Position numbers and translations under genes: made by a program
Notes under the pieces: model-generated
Databases searched by the model: none
What the model saw: only the letters and a program-made list of their open reading frames with translations
What the model was told of the DNA's origin: nothing
Origin: Euborellia annulipes
Lineage: Eukaryota; Arthropoda; Insecta; Dermaptera; Anisolabididae
DNA length: 64,000 nt
Direction: 5' to 3'
Assembly: GCA_023213315.1 (NCBI GenBank)
Contig: JAKCPI010005176.1
Location: 1-64,000 of the forward strand
Shown here: positions 1-10,471 of the stretch, in pieces
How positions within the stretch are numbered: the stretch's first letter is position 1
How the letters are laid out: each line of letters opens with the position of its first letter

Positions 1-68
1 AATCCTGGTTTTGCCAACTTTTTTACATTCATATTTAACTTACTTTTGAAAGTTGAATAGACAAAATT

Positions 69-292
69 TCATAAGAATCGTCGGAGCAAAATATCAATTA
101 ATATCTCCCGAGATTTTTTAATTTTATAAAAATTATGTTGTTTTCCCGAAATTCCATTAAACCAGTGTTCATATGAAAAAAAGAGATCATCTTTGTCAGT
201 TTCACATAAACATCGGGCAAGAAATAGTCCATATTTTAAAATTCTGATTATTTTCTTGAAAACCATAATCCAAAAAAATGGTTGATGAGATC
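69..292 (-). CDS. Candidate terminal exon of an unrecognised minus-strand gene
   Basis: Read on the minus strand, a pyrimidine-rich tract ending in TTTTTAG at about 293 is followed by an open frame that runs to a stop at 69. The peptide starts SHQPFFWIMVFKK, includes CETDKDDLFFSYEHWF and ends ILLRRFL. The mixed charged and aromatic composition is unlike the low-complexity shadow frames nearby. I do not recognise the family. It may be the last exon of the gene whose other candidate exons lie at 2665-3013, 3742-3834 and 4784-4915. The splice phases I can read do not join directly, so exons are missing or the gene is decayed. Confidence 0.35.
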
Positions 293-369
293 TAAAAATA
301 ATTTGCAGAAATCAATTAATACATATTTATATGAATCTGTTTTTTAATTTTCAAACGATTTGTATAATT

Positions 370-1148
370 ATATATATATATCGTAGACAGATCGTGAAAT
401 TAGACAGTTCATGAACTGTCAAGAACATTTCATGAACTGCAGCCGGAATCGTGTAATGGTCAAACAGTTACATGATCTGGCTGAAAATTCTAGACAGTTC
501 ATGAAATTGGAATTGAATATGAAACAAGATCGTGTAATGCTCGAAAAATACATGAAATGTCTAGAATTTTTTAGGCAGTTCATGAACCGCACTAACAGCA
601 ATTTAGCCGATCGTGTGCGGTATGCAATTTTTTGGCTAATAAATCTAAAAATTTTATTTTCGAAAATCCAAAAAAGGGCTTCTATAAGTTGTAGACATTT
701 TAAATAACTTCATTTAAAAAAGTTGAGGTAGATAGCTTCAAATTTGTAGCCTTTGGAATCTCCCAAAATTAGAACCCCGGAGCGCACCTTAACTCAAGAT
801 TTACAAAGTGAGGAAGATTTGGAAAATTTAGTAATCGAAAATAATAATAATAATATTGAAAAAATTGACTTTTTTTCGAGATCTTTATTTAGCACAACCA
901 GTACACGATCGGCAAAACTGCTGTTAGGCAGTTCATACGACTTTACTAAAAATTTTAGACATTTCATGTAATTCTCCGAGCATTACACGATCTGTCTAAG
1001 GCCCAATTGCATTTCATGAACTGTCTTGGGGTACAGCCAGATCATGTAACTGTTTGACCATTACACGATCTGGCTGCAGTTCATGAGAAATGTCTAGACA
1101 GTTCATGAACTGTCTAATTTCACGATCTGTCTACAATTTATATATATT
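370..1148. repeat. Fold-back element with about 50-bp terminal inverted repeats
   Basis: The left end (TAGACAGATCGTGAAATTAG then CAGTTCATGAACTG) is mirrored at the right end around 1093-1148. The palindrome CAGTTCATGAACTG and its degenerate forms recur along both arms together with GATCGTGTAATG units. The open frame over 411-707 is a product of this repetition, not a gene. The middle (about 715-800) contains a piece of the TTAA-flanked element seen complete at 8919-9303. No autonomous coding capacity is visible. Confidence 0.75.
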
Positions 1149-1893
1149 TTTGAAATTAATGATTCTTTTTATTTATTCAATATATACCTTTAATATTGTA
1201 TTTTTCTCTGTTGGATGTTTATTTCCGATATCCAAAACAATATAATATAGTGATTATATTTTAGTCAGAATTTTCAAACATTTCTTGGTCAATCATAAAT
1301 TATTTTAGGTTGAAGAATATCTACTATCTGAAAAAAAATAATATTATTTTATCATAAGTCAACCTGATTATTAATTTAAATCAGCCTACATTATTTAATA
1401 TGTGATTGGAGTTTGGGGATTTTTCATAAAATTATTAGCTTTTGTTTATGAATAAGTTCTTCATTATTTATATTTTGTACGGGACATAAATTTTGTAAAA
1501 GTCATGAAATAATTCATTTTTATGTTTTGAATTAATCTATTTTTTTAAAATTTCAAATAAATCACAACAAATTTAGGAGAGGAAACAGAAACATTTTCAG
1601 TGTACAAAAAAAATGAAGTGAGCTAAAAAAAAAAATTAGGGAAAAAAATTAATTAGTGAAAAATATTGGATATGCTAAAATTCTATCAGTTTTTTTTCAT
1701 CGAGTGAATATAAAATAATTTTGCTATTATAAAATGTAATATTAATTATGTGATAATTCCACCAATCTTAATTTCCCTCTTTCAAGTTAGAGTCATACAA
1801 CTCCTTTTTATTCACTTTCAAAATTTAAAAATATATATATATACAAAACAATATATAGAAATAAAATAGATAAAGATCTGTGGATGTAAGACG
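1149..1893. other. AT-rich spacer, no gene seen
   Basis: Simple AT-rich sequence with poly-A and poly-T runs. I see no convincing exon on either strand. If the minus-strand exons on both sides belong to one gene, this would be intron. Confidence 0.5.
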
Positions 1894-2278
1894 ATGATGT
1901 TGGAGTCAGGAAAAAACAAGACGATAGCAACCGAATATTCTTTTATTTCAATTCTCCGCCCTCACGGCTGACGTTTTGGCCCGAGGGCTAGCTGGGCCAT
2001 CTTCAGAACCGGCTGGCAATAATCAAAGTGTGAATTATTGCAAAGACAGCGTCAACATTCAGAATGTGGTCCGCTCATAGCAAAACGGAGAGAAATTTCT
2101 CGGACCACATGCTGAATGTTGTCGCTGTCTTTGCAAAAATTCACACTTTTTGATTATTGCCAGCCAGCTCTGGAAGATGCCTAGACCTCGGGCCAAAACG
2201 TCAGCCTTGAGAGCGAGAATTAAAATAAAAGAATATTTGGTTGCAATCTTCTTGTTTATTTCCTGACTCCAACATCAT
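1894..2278. mobile_element. Inverted-repeat Penelope-like remnant with degenerate hammerhead motifs
   Basis: Two arms of about 190 bp are near-perfect inverted copies starting ATGATGTTGGAGTCAGG and closing at about 2086. Each arm carries an ACGTTTTGGCCC...CATCTTCAG-type block or its complement. On the minus strand at 1970-2006 this reads CTGAAGA, a GC-rich hairpin, then AAAACGTC. That resembles the hammerhead core, but G12 of the GAAA box is lost, and the other arm has CTGGAAGA. Family assignment rests on similarity to the copies at 3853, 37304 and 55290. Confidence 0.55.
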
Positions 2279-2297
2279 ATAAATTAAAGTGATTTTT

Positions 2298-2463
2298 AAA
2301 TTATTCCACTGGGACTATGCAGCCCTAGGAAGACAGGGGGAGTGGAGATTTCCTCGATATGTGATTTTTTTCTTTTTTTTTTAACTTTTTGTTTCTGTTT
2401 TCTTTTTGTATTCCATATTTGTACTTGAGCTCAATAAATAAATAATAATAAATTATTCCAGTG
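2298..2463 (+). mobile_element. 5'-truncated LINE tail with 14-bp target duplication
   Basis: An insert of about 138 bp (2312-2449) ends in an AATAAATAAATAATAATA-type tail. It is flanked by AAATTATTCCACTG (2298-2311) and AAATTATTCCAGTG (2450-2463), one mismatch in 14. Long direct repeats plus an A-rich 3' end are the mark of target-primed reverse transcription. No coding part remains, so the clade is unknown. Confidence 0.65.
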
Positions 2464-2664
2464 AAAGCTATGATCAATAATATTTCTTAAGAAATGGAAT
2501 GTTAAAATATAGTCAATTTAGAAACAATTAAAATAAGAATTTTTGTGTTCTACAACCATTGTACTGTAAGCGATACATTCTAGCATTGAGATATTATAAG
2601 AAAGAAAACTGATAAAACTTTTGGACCTAATGATTAATAATGAAAAGAAAAGCAAAGATGATAC

Positions 2665-3013
2665 CTACATCATTTTCTAATATTGATATAAAATTTTCAC
2701 AATGTTCATACTTTTTATCATCTGTATATGCCATATCCAAATAGGCATATAAACGTAGAATTAATCTTAAAGTATATTTTAATAATTTCTTTTGTGATAA
2801 TTTACATAATTTTCTATCCTCTTCTTTTTTTATATCATACATTAAATAATTTAAAATTGTATTATATTGTTCTTGTAATGATGTTTTGTTATGAACTTCT
2901 AATTCTTTTTTTGGCTAATTTCTTGATGTCCCACACAAATAGAGTCTTGTAATGAAAATGTTAGAACTTCATAAAAAATTTTGTTAAGTATTTGAGAATC
3001 GAGATGATGATTT
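2665..3013 (-). CDS. Candidate internal exon of an unrecognised gene, with a frameshift
   Basis: On the minus strand the acceptor AATTTTCAG (exon begins 3013) opens a frame containing DSQILNKIFYEVLTFSLQ and GHQEISQKK. After one extra base in the A7 run (plus-strand T7 at 2906-2912) it continues as ELEVHNKTSLQEQY, DRKLCKLSQKKLLKYTLRL and YEHCENFISILENDV. The exon ends at a possible donor GTATCA (exon ends 2665). The composition is that of a soluble, charged, leucine-rich helical protein. No family is recognised. The frameshift may be real decay or a homopolymer sequencing error. Confidence 0.45.
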
Positions 3014-3741
3014 CTGAAAATTAAAAATATGGTTAATATAATTATACGAGTATAAAATATTTAAAATTAAAAGATTAAGAGCTTGGAGTGGGGAGCTATG
3101 TAGCGAGATGTAGTCTCGATTTTATATATATATGTAAAGACGAAATTTCTCGGGTTAAGACGCGACGGATGGTGTGATTTACTAAAGGTTTTCCTCTCAT
3201 TTTGGAGTCTAGAGTGTATGTATAGGAAGTACTGATGGAGTTGGATTATTTTCAGTCTTGTTGATCTGTAGATCGGTCAGTGTCTCATTTTGACAGTTAA
3301 GGAAAAATAGTTTTTGCTTAGTATGGCCCAAATCTACCTACTCGCCAAGTCAAAGGGTTATTGGATGCCTCTGAGGAGATGATGTCTCTAACTCCGGAGA
3401 TAAATTTCACTGCACATACCGTCAGCCGGGTAAATCTCCAGGGATTATATAATTAAAATGTATAAAATGACGGGGTAATAATTTAAAATTTTTTAAGTAA
3501 CATACTTTTTGAGGACCAATTAGAGAAGAGTCAAGCCCCCTAGCACTCTAGTCTGAAGTCAATGCTGATAAAAAAATAAAAGAAAAAAATAATTACATGT
3601 AATGAAAAATGTAATAATAAATTAAAAAAAATATTATATTTATCCAAATAATAAATAACTTCTAAAAAGAGATACTGATCCTGAAAAAAAATCAAAATAT
3701 ATATATATAATAAAACATAAAAGAAATTGAATATTGTCTAC
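3014..3741. other. Spacer or intron, no gene seen
   Basis: Mostly AT-rich, with a more GC-balanced stretch at about 3080-3440 that has no sustained open frame or recognisable domain. It looks like an old repeat but I could not match it to another copy in the window. Confidence 0.3.
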
Positions 3742-3834
3742 TTGCATCATATGGAAGGTAAATTAAAGAGAGTTCTTCTAAAGGGTATATAGGGCCAATT
3801 AAATTAAAATGTTCCTTATTTATTTTCATAGGAT
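3742..3834 (-). CDS. Candidate short exon of the left-end minus-strand gene
   Basis: The minus-strand frame reads KINKEHFNLIGPIYPLEEL followed by SLIYLPYDA and reaches a possible donor GTAGAC. The likely upstream boundary is obscured because a mobile element sits at 3853-4177: the 12-mer TTAAAATGTTCC occurs on both sides of it (about 3804 and 4169), as a target duplication would. Function unknown. The peptide is too short to assign. Confidence 0.3.
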
Positions 3835-3852
3835 CTCAAACCAGGATTGATT

Positions 3853-4177
3853 CAAACTAAAGCTAACACAGATTCCAGGTTTAGGTAGATGGATTTAGCA
3901 GTTTATAATAAGAAAAAACAAAATTTTTCTCTTATTCTCTATTAAAATTTATCGGCCAACTCGATGCGCAATATAAGTTTCGTCCTATCAGACATCATCA
4001 GACATTAACAGACATCATGAGGCCCTGATGATGTCTGATAGGACGAAACTTAGATTGCGCATCGAGTTGCCCGATAAATTTTAATAAAGAATAAGAGAAA
4101 AATTGTGTTTTTCCTTATTATAAACTGCCAAATCCATCTACTTAAACCTGGAATCTGTGTTAAGCTTAGTTAAAATG
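3853..4177. mobile_element. Inverted-repeat element with hammerhead-ribozyme-like cores on both arms
   Basis: Arms of about 150 bp mirror each other. Each arm contains, 5' to 3' in its own sense, CTGATGA, then T, a short hairpin (GTC / GAC), then GAAAC. Positions are 3977-4001 on the minus strand and 4025-4049 on the plus strand. CUGAUGA plus a stem plus GAAAC is the catalytic core of the hammerhead ribozyme carried by Penelope-like elements and retrozymes. The extra base after CTGATGA and the poorly formed stem I suggest decay or a divergent form. Possible 12-bp duplication TTAAAATGTTCC flanks the element. Confidence 0.55.
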
Positions 4178-4228
4178 TTCCATTGAGGAACGTAGTTACA
4201 GAAGCTAAGGCATGTTGTTGGATTAGAC

Positions 4229-4514
4229 CATAGGTTCTCAACGTGGGCGATAACCCTAAGTATGCTAAAGTATGATAAACCTATGTATGCCTTTTAATTG
4301 CTCCCATTGAAACATTCCTCTTACTTTCTTCAATTTAAACTCAGACATAGGATTGGGGTCATATCCTATCTTAAGATTAAAATATAATATTACACGTTTA
4401 AATATAATCGTGTCAATAGCTGTTTTAAATTCACGACAGGTGGTAAGTAAATGGGGAGGTCTAGAAAAAACATTCTCAAAGGGGGGGTGAGTACAATAAG
4501 GTTGAGAAACTATG
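4229..4514. mobile_element. Non-autonomous hAT-like element, 8-bp TSD GATTAGAC
   Basis: The ends CATAGGTTCTCAAC and GGTTGAGAAACTATG are imperfect inverted repeats. They are flanked by a perfect direct repeat GATTAGAC at 4221-4228 and 4515-4522. Eight-base target duplications and CA..TG-type ends fit the hAT superfamily. No transposase frame. Confidence 0.8.
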
Positions 4515-4783
4515 GATTAGACCATGACATATTCTAGGTTCCTGTTTGATACTATTTATTAAATGTCAAATTGACATTTATTCAATTTTGAATTACATAA
4601 ATGAGTTGATTGCTTGCTTCTAAAAATAACCAAAAAGTAATCAATTTAATTTAAATATATTTATAAAATTTATTTCTCAGTTGAATAAAGAAGATTGAAT
4701 AGACTAACATTAAAAAATTTCACCTCCCATATCATGCAGTTGAAATTAATTATTAAATCTATATATATATATATTATATATAC

Positions 4784-4915
4784 CTTGAGTAGATTTGTTA
4801 GAAATTCCGTCGTTTCGAGAAATTCCAATATTCTTTTTTTATTGTTTCTAATTAATAATTTAATTTGTATTCTTTGATTATGTGAATAAAATTGAATTTT
4901 TCTTTTACACGAAAC
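4784..4915 (-). CDS. Well-formed internal exon of an unrecognised minus-strand gene
   Basis: On the minus strand the acceptor ATTTTCAG is followed by exactly 44 open codons and the donor GTATAT: 132 bases, phase 0 on both sides. The peptide begins VSCKRKIQFYSHNQ and ends ILEFLETTEFLTNLLK. It is basic and helical and unlike the receptor array. This is the best of the candidate exons at the left end and the main reason to believe a spliced gene is present there. I do not recognise the family. Confidence 0.5.
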
Positions 4916-5067
4916 CTGAAAATAAAAGTCAAAATTAGTAAAAAATCATTAATAAAAAACATATTTTTTTTACATTATTGTTATAATTATTGATAATTAG
5001 ATGTTGGAAGAAGTCATTTGGTTCTAACATTTTTTTCTTAAATTAATAAAGAAAAATTTTAAATAAG

Positions 5068-5172
5068 TTAAATTGTTTCAGCGATCTGTTTGGATTGGTG
5101 AAATGCTTTTGACAATTTATACATGCTAACAAACTTAACAAATTTCATAAATTCAAAAGCTCTTTTTGTAAT
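5068..5172 (-). CDS. Candidate upstream exon of the left-end minus-strand gene
   Basis: After a pyrimidine-rich stretch ending GACTAG, the minus strand is open for 34 codons (starting ITKRAFEFMKFVKFVSMYK, then LSKAFHQSKQIAETI) to a stop. A donor-like GTTAAG inside the frame (after FEFMKF) would leave phase 0, matching the exon at 4784-4915. Its position and composition fit the same gene, but the boundaries are uncertain. Confidence 0.3.
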   Translation of the reverse strand: MTKRAFEFMKFVKFVSMYKLSKAFHQSKQIAETI

Positions 5173-5506
5173 CTAGTCAGTCTAAATAAGAATGAATCAG
5201 GGATGAATATACTTTTAAATATATTGCATAAAACAACTGTTGTTATAGATTAATTATATAAGTAATCTTTATTTAAGCCATGATTTGTGGTGATCAAGGT
5301 TGCTAGTGTTGTCAAAGTAATCTGAGCGGGATATTTGAATTTATCAATATAATTTGAAAGAAATTCAAAATTTAATTAAAATGGGCCCGGGCCTGGTAAG
5401 GGATATCAATAATCACAGTCAATAGTTAAGTAATGCCAAGCGCGGGGAAAGCTCGGGATTGGTGACCCCGAGCAATCAGGGTGTGGAATTCTGGGGGGGG
5501 GGGGGG

Positions 5507-5715
5507 CATTGGCGTAACTAGAGAATTTGGCTGGGGGGGGCCATGGGACCAGCCATCCCCCGGTGGGCCTGGAAAGCCCCTTATTTTCTCAATTTTTCTT
5601 GGGGCAGGGAGCTTTCTGGGAGGGCCCCCCTGCACAGCGCTACGGGGAGGCTAGGGGGGCATGCGCCCCCCGGCAAGGATCTCTGCCCCCCTGGATGCCC
5701 CCCCCCCCCAATCAG
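5507..5715. mobile_element. Degenerate copy of the GC-rich hAT-like element seen at 6980
   Basis: It starts CATTGGCGTAACTAGAG and for about 150 bases follows the reverse complement of the element at 6980-7134, then ends in long C runs. No clear right end or target duplication is visible. The open frames here come from GC-rich low complexity. Confidence 0.5.
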
Positions 5716-5832
5716 CTCGAAAACCAAATAAAAAAATTTCTAAAATTATTCACTTTTCTTTAAAAAAATGTAATTTAGAATTGAAATAAATAGAGACGGG
5801 GTCTAAATGGCCTTCGATGCCGAAAAAGACGT

Positions 5833-6522
5833 TTTTTACTTTCTCGTACCTCTATATATATGTTAATATATAGAGAGAGAAAGTATTGGTTTCATGTCAA
5901 AAATTCGATGTCGAGATTTTGATGGATCTTCACGTTTTGAGGTCCCCTGAATCCAAAAAAGTGGTTTTCGCGACATGGTCTGTCTGTCTGTGTGTGTGTC
6001 TGTCTGTGTGTCTGTCTGTGAACAAAATATCTCAAGAACAAAAAGAGCTAGGAAGTTGAAATTTTATATTTAAGTTAGGCACCCCCATGGGACGTGACAC
6101 GAAGCTTTTAATCAAAATCAGCCAAAGAGTACTAGTACTTTACTGATGCACTTTTTCAGTTTTTTTCGATTTTCTCAAAATTTGCTCCAACGATTTTTTT
6201 TAAAATTCAAAAATCAATTATTTTTTAGATTCTCTATAAAATGTATATTCTCATTTTGTGATTGAAATCTTCTGAATACCACTTTACTCTTGTTCTTCAT
6301 AGGAAAGATAGGAATTTCTCCTATGGTTGCTATGGTAACAAAATATAAATATTTCGCCATACTTATAAATTTTACATCTTGAAAATCGAATGTACCGTAC
6401 TGTCGGAAACTAAATACATGTCGACACAAAAAATCTGGTGAGACAAGCACAGTACACAACTTTCGATTACCGAAGGTAGAGAGAAAGTTGTGTGCTGTGC
6501 TCAGTCACACCAGATTTTTTTT
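5833..6522 (+). repeat. Rep1: about 690-bp composite element ending in a hairpin
   Basis: In order it contains: a TACTTTCTC end with a TA/GA-rich tract; an ATTCGATGTCGAG block; a GTCTGTCTGTGTG microsatellite; an AAGTACTAGTACTTTAC block; and a terminal hairpin bounded by AATCTGGTG and CACCAGATT with inner arms ACAACTTTC / GAAAGTTGT. Other copies lie at 15095-15725, 51216-51901 (reverse) and 52300-53466. Partial copies lie at 7300-7410, 10380-10770, 14905-14928, 37860-38035 and 58065-58160. No coding capacity. Confidence 0.75.
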
Positions 6523-6979
6523 TAAGTATACGAGCATAATCCCATCTTTTCAAACTCAGGTTTCAGGCAGGACGAAGTTTCGGCTGAAATTTGGTCGAAA
6601 CTGGCAGAATCCGAAACTTCTGTCGGTTCCTAAGGTCACACAAAAATTCTGGTGCCACGAGTCACATCAGATTTTTTGTTTCTCTGTTGATGTAGCCTAT
6701 ATATTTATTGACTGCCCCCCTGTTGATAAGTTTCCCCACTCCTGCCCCCCCCACTGAGAATAAGCTAGCGCCGTCACTGCCCCTGCACGAGCCTTCTGGG
6801 GGACCGCTCCCCCCCCCCGGAATCTCCCTCGTTAAGCCCATGGTAACCAACTTAAATATAAAATTTCAACCTCCTCACTCTTTTCGTTCTTGAGATATTT
6901 TGTTTACAGACAGACACACATTTCTGAACTCAGGGGACCATCAAAAATCTCCAATTTTTGACATGAATTCAATAATATA

Positions 6980-7134
6980 CATGGGCGTAACTATGGGGTG
7001 CTGGGGAGGGGCCCGAATCCCCAGAAAGCTTCCTGCTCAAGAAAAATTGAGAAAATATGGGGCTTTCCAGGCCCTCCGGAGGATAGCTGGTCCCATGCCC
7101 CCTCTCCCAGCCAAATTCTCTAGTTACGCCCATG
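6980..7134. mobile_element. 155-bp hAT-like MITE, 8-bp TSD ATAATATA
   Basis: The termini CATGGGCGTAACTA and TAGTTACGCCCATG are inverted repeats. They are flanked by identical ATAATATA at 6972-6979 and 7135-7142. Internal sequence is GC-rich and non-coding. It is inserted beside repeats related to Rep1. Confidence 0.85.
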
Positions 7135-7568
7135 ATAATATACTATAATAAACATTCTAATTTAATAGCGGAGTGTCCGTCCGCCCGTTTGTCTGTCCGT
7201 TTATCACCCTCTTTTTGACGAACTTCCCGATGGGATCGAAATTTTGCAGTCTTATAGAGGACGTTATGGAGAGTCCAGTATATTATCATATAGGTCACAG
7301 ATCATACCCATAGGTAAAGTAAAATCTGATATGAAAAGAACAGAACACAGCTTTCAGTTAAGATTAGAAGACAAGAGAAAGCTGTGTGCTGTGAGACCAG
7401 ATTATTTATAAAAAAAAAAAACTTTCTGAAGGGCATATATTCGAATTTAAACCTTTATTTAGGGATGGAGGGGCGGTAGTATTAATATACAGTCCAGAAG
7501 ATCGTTTCTCCCCTCCTGGGAAATTTGTGAACCTAGGATAGGATCTATGAGGCCTAGTGGCTCTAGAG

Positions 7569-7807
7569 CAAAGGGGGTAATTACCCCCCCCCAAATTTGA
7601 AAAAATACCTTTTTTTCGAGAAAAAATTTATTTTTAACGTAAAATTTTAAAAATTATTACTTAAAAATTTGATTTGTATTTATATTCTGGCAAACAAGTA
7701 CAGAATGCGCCTTTAAATTACCGAAATTAAGAAAAAAATAGTGTGCTGTGCGACGAGTCACACCAGATTACCCCCCCCTTCGAGAAACACCTCTGGATCC
7801 GCCCTTG
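7569..7807. mobile_element. hAT-like element related to the copy at 9517
   Basis: It ends GATCCGCCCTTG and starts CAAAGGGGG, with imperfect 8-bp flanks CTCTAGAG and TTCTAGGG (6 of 8). Its interior matches 9517-9782, including a short Rep1 hairpin end (GTGTGCTGTGCGACGAGTC). Confidence 0.6.
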
Positions 7808-7976
7808 TTCTAGGGGTTATAGCACAATCACCCCATCCAGGCCTAATTCCAAGTTCTAGCTTGTTCAAACAAAATAATTTGATTAGTACATTAGGCAATG
7901 GATTAAATTAATAAAATATATTGATGAAATAATCATTGATTATCAAGAATGGTGTATTTTATAATTTAGTAATAAA

Positions 7977-8826
7977 ATGGAATTTATAAAAGCCACCAGA
8001 TATTTCTACTATCCATCTCTATTATTAGGTGTAACCCCTTTTATTATTTTCAAATCATCAGATAATATAAACATAAAAAATAATCAGATTTATAATTATT
8101 TAGGAAAATTATGTTTAATATTTTTAAATATTTTAATTAATTTCTCTCTCTTTTCTAGAGATTTAAAAAATTTAAATCAATTGGTTTTATTAATATCAGA
8201 TATAATATATGAAATTTCACTTATTACCTCATTTATCTCAATGATAATATATAAAGAAAATTTAAAAAAATTTATCTAATTTGCTTAAAATTTTATGATA
8301 ACAATAAATCAATTCGTAAATATTCTAATTTAATAAATAAATTTATAATAATAAACATAATTTGGTTTTGTTTTAGTAGTAATTTTTTTTATATAATTTT
8401 ACCATTTATAGCAAATAAAACTCTTTCTATTTATTTGTTAAATGAATGGTATTTTTGGGTACCTTATCTCTTTATACAAATTTATGAATTTTTTTCTATT
8501 TTCATTTTCATCTTTTTCTTTATATTTTATATTTTTTCTTTAAAACGTTTAATGAGGATTTATTACAATATAATTTTAATATTAATCAATATTCCATTGT
8601 TCATAATATTTGCTCATTATTGCAAGAAGTATATGAAAAGAAATTATTAATAATGTTTTCTCTTCATCTCTGGTGGATAGTTTATGTTTTATTTTTATTT
8701 TTTACAAGAATTATTTATAATTCAGAAGATAAAATTTTTGGACGAATACGTTCAATTTTATATTTGTTTTATGAGCTCCAACATGTATTGATCGTATGCT
8801 ATTTGTGTGAAAAGATTAAAAAACAG
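7977..8826 (+). pseudogene. Gustatory receptor variable exon A1 (two frameshifts)
   Basis: The N-terminus MEFIKATRYFYYPSLLLG identifies a family A receptor exon, and CEKIKKQ followed by the donor GTAATC at 8827 closes it. The reading frame changes near 8270 (after KENLKKF; the next frame gives LICLKFYDNN) and again near 8490 (after QIYEFF; the next frame gives LYILYFFFKTFNEDLL). If both shifts are real the product is lost; single-base homopolymer errors are also possible. It is closest in its first 25 residues to A4. YAG stands 7 bases before the ATG. It is the first receptor copy from the left. Confidence 0.8.
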
Positions 8827-8918
8827 GTAATCACCTATACAAATGAATAGTGTGTTGAATACTTGGCCTGATGTATACGTGAGTGCATGCTGGGAGTTTG
8901 AGCCCAAATAGGCTTAAG

Positions 8919-9303
8919 GTGCGCGTCTCAAAAAACGGTTAGAACACTGTTGACTACCGAGTTACTCGAGACGGCAAGAGATGGCGTTAGTTTTCCCATA
9001 AGAATACAAGGGACTTTTCCCATTTCATTCTAGAGCTTCCAGCTAATTAATTAAAGGCAAAAAATTAATTATTCTTTAACACAATGATTACTAATTTAAT
9101 TATCTACAACTTATAGAGCTCCTTTTTTAAAATATATTTTAATCTAAAAAAAAATTCATTTTTTCGAAAATAAAAAAAAAGGGCTTCTAAGTTATAGATA
9201 TTTGAAATAGCTTTAATTTAAAAAAAATTTGAGATCGATAGCTTCAAAATTGTGGCCGCTGGAAACTCCCAAAATCAGCACCCCGAGACGCGCACCTTAA
9301 ACC
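8919..9303. mobile_element. TTAA-flanked MITE with GGTGCGCGTCTC termini
   Basis: The left end TTAAGGTGCGCGTCTC is mirrored by GAGACGCGCACCTTAA at the right end, giving a 12-bp inverted repeat inside TTAA. A TTAA duplication would suggest piggyBac-like mobilisation, but the terminus is not the usual CCYT, so superfamily is open. Fragments: about 715-800, 20720-20990 (reverse) and 31409-31560. Confidence 0.65.
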
Positions 9304-9516
9304 CTCCATCTATCAAAAACTCCTAGATAGGTCTGTTCACTATATACACTAGTAGAAAAGCCAAATACTGACACTTGTTAATTCTGCTTCACAACATCGT
9401 AAGGTTTGATTGAAATTTGAAAACTTGATCGTAATTAAACAATAGGGAGAGTGGGGGAATATGGCATCCAAACTCCTCTTCACTGAATTTTGATATAAAA
9501 AAAAATATCTAGAGTG

Positions 9517-9782
9517 CAAGGGCGGATACAGGGGGGGGTAAAGGGGGTAATTACCTCCCCCCCCCCGAGATTCGAAAAAAATACCTTTTTTTTCGCAAAA
9601 AAATTTATTTTTAATGTAAAATTTTTAAAATTAATACTTAAAAATTTGATGTGTATTTATATTCTGGCAAACAAATACAGAATGCGCTTTTTAATTACCG
9701 AAATTAAAAAAAAATAGTGTGCTGTGCGACGAGTCACACCAGATTACCCCCCCCCCGAGAAACACCTCTGGATCCGCCCTTG
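9517..9782. mobile_element. 266-bp hAT-like element, 8-bp TSD CTAGAGTG
   Basis: The ends CAAGGGCGGATAC and GGATCCGCCCTTG are inverted. CTAGAGTG is duplicated at 9509-9516 and 9783-9790. A decayed third copy lies at about 9838-10089. Confidence 0.85.
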
Positions 9783-10471
9783 CTAGAGTGTTAAAATTTT
9801 CAATATAGGTATAGAATTTTTTATATTATTTTAATTCATTTGAAGGAGGGGGGGTGTTAATTACCCAGATCATCAAACCCTACTCCCCAGAAAAATATTT
9901 TCTGGCCAACACTCTGCTTTGAATTATATTCTTGTCTATTTATTTGTATATACCTATATTCAGGTAAACAAGTACAGAATGCAAATTAAATTACGGAAAA
10001 TAAGAGAAAGTTGTGTGCTGGGCAACCAGCAACACCAGATTACCCTCCCCCTTCCTCCCAGCAAAAAACTCCTCAGGATCCGGCCTTAGTTCTCTTTATT
10101 TCTTCTCTTAGTTTTCATTATGTCCGAAGACTTTTCTTTCTTTTTTCTAGACTCGCCTCTTCTAAACATTATAATTAGAGAGCGGAAAAAAAGTCTTTCG
10201 ACTTATGTCAATTTTGAGACTTCCAGATTTTTTTTAGATATCTCCACTGTTCTCACAAAAAGAAACGTTTTTTTAGATTTTCAAAAACGACTTTTTTGGC
10301 TCTTTTTTGCCTCTCAGAGATTTTTATTGAAAAAAGCGACTTTTATGACCAACTTTTGATGATTTACATCTTTAATTCTAATATATCGGCGCAAACTACA
10401 TATATGTCGACAAAAAAGATCTGGTGTGACAAGCACAAAACACTTTCAATTACCGAAGGTAGGAGAAAGTT

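Noticed and set aside
411..971. Open frames rich in FMNC / HFMN words
   Set aside because: They arise from repeated CAGTTCATGAACTG palindromes on both strands of a fold-back element; mirrored frames exist on the other strand.
5426..5763. Proline- and glycine-rich open frames
   Set aside because: They lie in a GC-rich hAT-like fragment with long G and C runs; three overlapping frames are open at once, as expected of low complexity.
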